DNA from: Eutrophocola sp964629325
GTDB lineage: Bacteria > Pseudomonadota > Gammaproteobacteria > Pseudomonadales > Pseudohongiellaceae
DNA length: 64,000 bases
Assembly: GCA_964629325.1 (NCBI GenBank)
Contig: CAZVSC010000004.1
Span: 1-64,000 of the forward strand
Direction: 5' to 3'
Of this stretch, positions 61,501 to 64,000 are shown piece by piece (positions within the stretch are counted from its first letter, which is position 1; each line of letters begins with the position of its first letter). A program made the position numbers and the translations under genes. Under the pieces are notes generated by a model. That model worked only from the letters and a program-made list of their open reading frames with translations, searched no databases and had not been told where the DNA came from.

Positions 61501-61724
61501 CCTTCGTCGGCCTGTTGCCGTTGATGGCGGAAACGAGCGTGCAGGCCCAGTTCCTGATCCCGACCGTGGTGTCGCTGGCCTTCGGTGTATTGTTTGCCAG
61601 TACGGTGACCCTGCTGCTGGTGCCGATTCTGTACCTGATGCTGGCCGACTTCCAGGAATGGGCCGGTCGGCTCATGCAGCGCAAAGCATCCGTTCGTGTA
61701 TCGGGCTCCGATGTAGCCGCCTGA
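58581..61724 (+). CDS. RND efflux permease
   Basis: A 1047-residue inner-membrane proton-driven exporter of the HAE1 type. Twelve helices are spread in two homologous halves. The proton-relay site is in GIVVDDAVIIGESIYRQNERG in the middle of the first half, and WIRYLRNP-like EWFVRNPVASNLLMLF starts the protein. The periplasmic porter loops and GAASQFVIAIPIVVI are in the usual places. The second half includes GIVAAAGVVINDNLVLMDYINK. Substrate range cannot be predicted. The next feature is its terminator. Confidence 0.93.
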   Translation: MNKLIEWFVRNPVASNLLMLFIIVGGISGLASVSKTVFPNGAVDTIQVSVAYLGANPADVEERILVPIEQAISGVQGIKRINSRGFEGRGTVTIDAIEGYDVDILLNEVKSRVDSINTFPTQTERPVVQRFYATTPVMYLLVSGNVDEKTLQETSQNVRDRIAALQGAENTILDGAKDYEVSVEVSELQLEKYGLTFDDVARAIRRSSVNVGAGMIDDASGQTQLMTRGQAYVQDDFMNMVVAIQQDGNQILLQDVAIINDGFADQDWVLHFEGMPTMLIAVLAGENPEVVDLSERINQLLEDEIKPALPDGIRVDTIIDTSESFADRLNLLVENGVSGLILVFLSMTLFLTPRLAVWVTAGICISFLGCFWLLPYFGIPLSMLSTFALVLILGIVVDDAVIIGESIYRQNERGIYGEEASIKGANMVAKPVIFSALTTMLAFSPLLFILGAASQFVIAIPIVVIATLFFSLLESFCILPMHLLKKEEGNNRRKNMLVRILDRVRAKADAGLQYTIHRLYRPFLDRVLKRKVLGFMTFVSVCIFIMSFAISGWLKFTFDANVMADFIQVNMEFPPGIPMSIKEDAMMKLENSSDLLREQLKEEYPGKDMIKGSVFWAFSEDTQIGAYMAINPEQAREIGPEEISRRWRELTPDVPEAKEFTFQYTVNNNNPSLNLFVVGNDLQSIHDAGAQLKNKLAGYHGVYEVVDSNESATSEAVLSLKPGAENLNITLQDLATQVRQAFYGEEVQRIPRGRDTVKVMVRLPKVDRESFATLDDLRIRTGTGESVPFNMIADVNFRPGVTQIRRTDRERTLLVSAKVDQTIGNISEIRSNLEDGYLDDLRKQYPGISLRWAGSQEGENDFMRSLMCNSMFAMLAIFFLLAVAFRSYSQPLIIMTAIPFGYLGAIVGHLLLGLDLSMYSILGIVAAAGVVINDNLVLMDYINKLRDQGYTAINAVEKAAEERFRPIFLTSFTTFVGLLPLMAETSVQAQFLIPTVVSLAFGVLFASTVTLLLVPILYLMLADFQEWAGRLMQRKASVRVSGSDVAA

Positions 61725-61742
61725 TGCTCTTTGCTTGAAAAC

Positions 61743-61776
61743 CGGCGCTATGGCGAGTCCGCAGCGCCGTTTTTTT
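61743..61776 (+). terminator. Terminator after the RND permease
   Basis: CGGCGCT (61743-61749) pairs with AGCGCCG (61763-61769), followed by seven T. It lies 19 bp after the stop codon. Confidence 0.88.
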
Positions 61777-61833
61777 CAGGCAGAGAGGGGAGCGGTAAAG
61801 CAGGTATAATGCGCTTTTTGACCTTTGTCTGCA

Positions 61834-64000
61834 GTGCCTGCTTCCATTTCACATTTGCTCAAGCTCACCGATAGCTGCCTGGCCAGGGATCAGCATGCCT
61901 TTCGCCGGCAGTTGCATGCCCTGAAGCGCCAAACCGGCAGCAATGTCGACCAGCGCCTGGATGTGCTGGGACAAAAAATTGCTGATTCCGCCGCCGTGGT
62001 CGAACGCCGGCGCCAGGCACTGCCGGTCATTACCTATCCACAGGAATTGCCGCTCGCCGGCAAGGTGGAGGACATCAAGCGTGCACTGGCGGATCATCAG
62101 GTCGTGATCGTGGCCGGGGAAACCGGTTCTGGCAAGACCACCCAGCTGCCCAAAATTTGCCTCGACATGGGCAGGGGCATCCTGGGCATGATCGGGCACA
62201 CCCAACCCAGGCGCCTGGCGGCCCGCACTGTCTGCAGCCGTATCGGCGAGGAACTGGGCAGGGCGGACTCCAGTGCCGTCGCCTACCAGGTGCGCTTCCA
62301 GGACAACACGGATGAGAATACCTATATCAAGCTGATGACCGACGGCATCCTGCTGTCGGAAACCCGCGACGACCCCTTCCTCAACAAGTACGACACAATA
62401 ATCATCGACGAGGCCCACGAGCGCAGCCTGAACATAGATTTCCTGCTGGGCTACCTGAAGCGGCTGCTGCCCAGGCGCAAGGACCTTAAGCTGATCGTGA
62501 CTTCGGCCACCATCGACGTTGAAAAATTTTCCGCCCACTTTGATGATGCACCGATCATCGAGGTCTCGGGAAGGACGTATCCGGTGACGCTGCATTACAG
62601 GCCGCCCCAGGATACTGGTGATGAGGACCTGAATGAGCAGGTGATCCGGGCTATTCACGAAATCCGTGCCCTTGACCGGAAAAAGCCCATACCGCACCGC
62701 GACATCCTGGTGTTCCTGAGCGGGGAAAAGGAGATACGTGATGCCGCCGACGCCATTCGCCGCGACAAGTCCCTGGACCTGGATGTGCTTCCTTTATATG
62801 CGCGCCTGAGCAACCGGGAGCAGAACCGCGTATTCCAGGGCCACAGCGGACAGCGGGTGGTCCTGGCCACCAATGTGGCGGAAACCTCGCTGACCGTACC
62901 GGGCATTGGCTACGTGATCGATCCAGGCATGGCCCGGATCAGCCGCTACAGTGTGCGCAGCAAGATACAGCGCCTGCCGGTAGAGCCCGTGTCCAGGGCC
63001 AGCGCCAACCAGCGTGCGGGTCGATGCGGCAGGCTTTGTCCTGGCACCTGCATACGCCTTTACAGCGAGGAAGATTTCAACAACAGGCCTGCCTTCACCG
63101 ATACCGAGATCACCCGGACCAACCTGGCTTCGGTCATTCTGCAGATGCTGGTGCTGAAACTGGGTGATATCGCTACCTTTCCCTTTGTCGAACCGCCCGA
63201 CAGCAATGCCGTACGCGACGGTTTTCGCATACTCGAGGAACTGGGTGCCGTCACAACGGAAGGCCAGATCACCCGTATGGGCAGGCAGATGGCCAGGTTC
63301 CCGGTCGACCCACGACTGGCGCGCATCCTGCTGGCAGGTGCTGAATTCAATTGCCTGCATGAAATTCTCATCATCGTCAGTGCCCTGAGCATCCAGGATC
63401 CGCGCGAAAGACCGCTGGACAAGCAGCAGGCCGCCGACGCGGCCCACGCCCGTTACCAGCATGCCGAATCGGATTTCCTGTCATGGACCGCCCTGTGGGA
63501 ATTTTTTGATGCCCGCCGCCAGGAACTGACCCGCAACCGCCTTGGCAAGTTCTGTCATCAGCATTTCCTGTCTTACCTGCGGATGGGAGAGTGGCGGGAG
63601 GTTCATCGGCAGCTACACCTGGCCGCACAGGAGCTGAAGCTTCATGAGAACCCGGAGCCGGCAAGTTACGAGCAGGTGCACCAGGCACTGCTGTCCGGCC
63701 TGGTAAGCAACGTGGCGAACCGGCTGGATGACAATACCTACCTGGGTGCCCGCAACAGAAAGTTCCGGGTCTTTCCCGGCTCCAACCTGCACGGCAAGAA
63801 ATATCCCTGGATACTGGCGGCGGAGCTGGTGGAAACCACGCAGCTTTATGCCAGGATGAATGCGCGCATCGAACCAGGCTGGATTGAGAAGCAGGCCGGG
63901 AGCCTGCTCAAGTACCAGCACGCCGAACCGCACTGGGAAAAACGGCCGGGCAGGGTCATGGCCCTGGAAAAGGTGACGCTGTATGGCCTGGTCCTCGTGG
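61834..64000 (+). CDS. hrpA: ATP-dependent RNA helicase HrpA (5' part, cut by the window end)
   Basis: The first 722 residues of a DEAH-box helicase that runs off the window; E. coli HrpA has about 1300. Motif I is VAGETGSGKTTQLPKICL, motif II IIIDEAHERSLNIDFLL, motif III TSATIDVEKFS, and ATNVAETSLTVPG with QRAGRCGR follow. The C-terminal end seen here (ALEKVTLYGLVLV) matches the helicase-associated region of E. coli HrpA. It starts at GTG 61834 (TTG 61825 is possible). A TATAAT box at 61805-61810 lies just before it, so the leader would be short. HrpA resolves stalled ribosomes on mRNA. Confidence 0.95.
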   Translation, partial: MPASISHLLKLTDSCLARDQHAFRRQLHALKRQTGSNVDQRLDVLGQKIADSAAVVERRRQALPVITYPQELPLAGKVEDIKRALADHQVVIVAGETGSGKTTQLPKICLDMGRGILGMIGHTQPRRLAARTVCSRIGEELGRADSSAVAYQVRFQDNTDENTYIKLMTDGILLSETRDDPFLNKYDTIIIDEAHERSLNIDFLLGYLKRLLPRRKDLKLIVTSATIDVEKFSAHFDDAPIIEVSGRTYPVTLHYRPPQDTGDEDLNEQVIRAIHEIRALDRKKPIPHRDILVFLSGEKEIRDAADAIRRDKSLDLDVLPLYARLSNREQNRVFQGHSGQRVVLATNVAETSLTVPGIGYVIDPGMARISRYSVRSKIQRLPVEPVSRASANQRAGRCGRLCPGTCIRLYSEEDFNNRPAFTDTEITRTNLASVILQMLVLKLGDIATFPFVEPPDSNAVRDGFRILEELGAVTTEGQITRMGRQMARFPVDPRLARILLAGAEFNCLHEILIIVSALSIQDPRERPLDKQQAADAAHARYQHAESDFLSWTALWEFFDARRQELTRNRLGKFCHQHFLSYLRMGEWREVHRQLHLAAQELKLHENPEPASYEQVHQALLSGLVSNVANRLDDNTYLGARNRKFRVFPGSNLHGKKYPWILAAELVETTQLYARMNARIEPGWIEKQAGSLLKYQHAEPHWEKRPGRVMALEKVTLYGLVLV

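Overview
The window is a stretch of a Gammaproteobacteria chromosome, probably from a marine or otherwise environmental relative of Pseudomonadales/Cellvibrionales. The left part keeps almost the exact gene order known from Pseudomonas: ygfZ, sdhE, nadB, rpoE(algU), rseA(mucA), rseC(mucC), mucD, lepA, lepB, a DUF4845 gene, rnc, era, recO. Next come cysM, rlmD and mazG. Third codon positions are GC-rich. The taxonomic guess is inference. The sequence is a draft or metagenome scaffold with three 100-N gaps. Two of these gaps are flanked by identical 55-bp sequence and look like unmerged contig ends rather than missing DNA.

Layout. 1-18.9 kb is housekeeping: flavin and NAD metabolism, the sigma-E envelope stress locus (without rseB), translation and secretion (lepA, lepB), RNA and DNA maintenance (rnc, era, recO, rlmD, mazG), adk, a very Lys/Ala-rich histone-H1-like gene, tsaB and uppP. 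18.9-29.4 kb is accessory metabolism: NTF2-like, VOC and DUF3237 proteins, an O-methyltransferase, an IclR regulator, a MetE-core-like methyltransferase, a DRE-TIM carbon-carbon lyase/synthase behind a strong sigma-70 promoter, a large DUF1592-type c-type cytochrome protein, a WrbA-like flavodoxin and an alpha/beta hydrolase. 29.5-43.3 kb is a catabolic island. It holds a TonB-dependent receptor, a VOC protein, a cluster in which a DUF6152 fusion protein sits beside the same two domains as separate genes, malonyl-CoA decarboxylase, a fumarylpyruvate-hydrolase-like protein, an AmpG-like MFS permease, a ChrR-like cupin, a YtcJ-like amidohydrolase, a 52-residue membrane protein, a hydroxycinnamoyl-CoA hydratase-lyase and a third DUF6152 protein.

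43.4-48.6 kb encodes an HlyD-type adaptor and a C39-peptidase ABC exporter, the kind that cleaves and exports double-glycine peptides, followed by a TraB/GumN protein. No substrate peptide gene was recognised. 48.7-54 kb returns to housekeeping: the 4.5S SRP RNA, dnaX with an A9 slippery run, ybaB, recR, rnd, ycgL-like, ycgN-like and a small membrane protein. 54-57.3 kb is a phage-shock (Psp) locus: pspF faces a sigma-54 promoter that drives a SHOCT-like lipoprotein gene, then pspA, pspB and a double-domain pspC. An RND efflux pair (adaptor plus permease) follows, and the window ends inside hrpA.

How the parts work together. The left end and the Psp locus are two independent envelope-stress systems. 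Sigma-E is read from two matching promoter-like sites, one before rpoE and one before rseA. Psp is read from a sigma-54 site under PspF. The middle region looks like uptake of an organic compound through the TonB receptor and its breakdown through CoA thioester, fumarylpyruvate-type and malonyl-CoA reactions, but the actual substrate cannot be read from the sequence.
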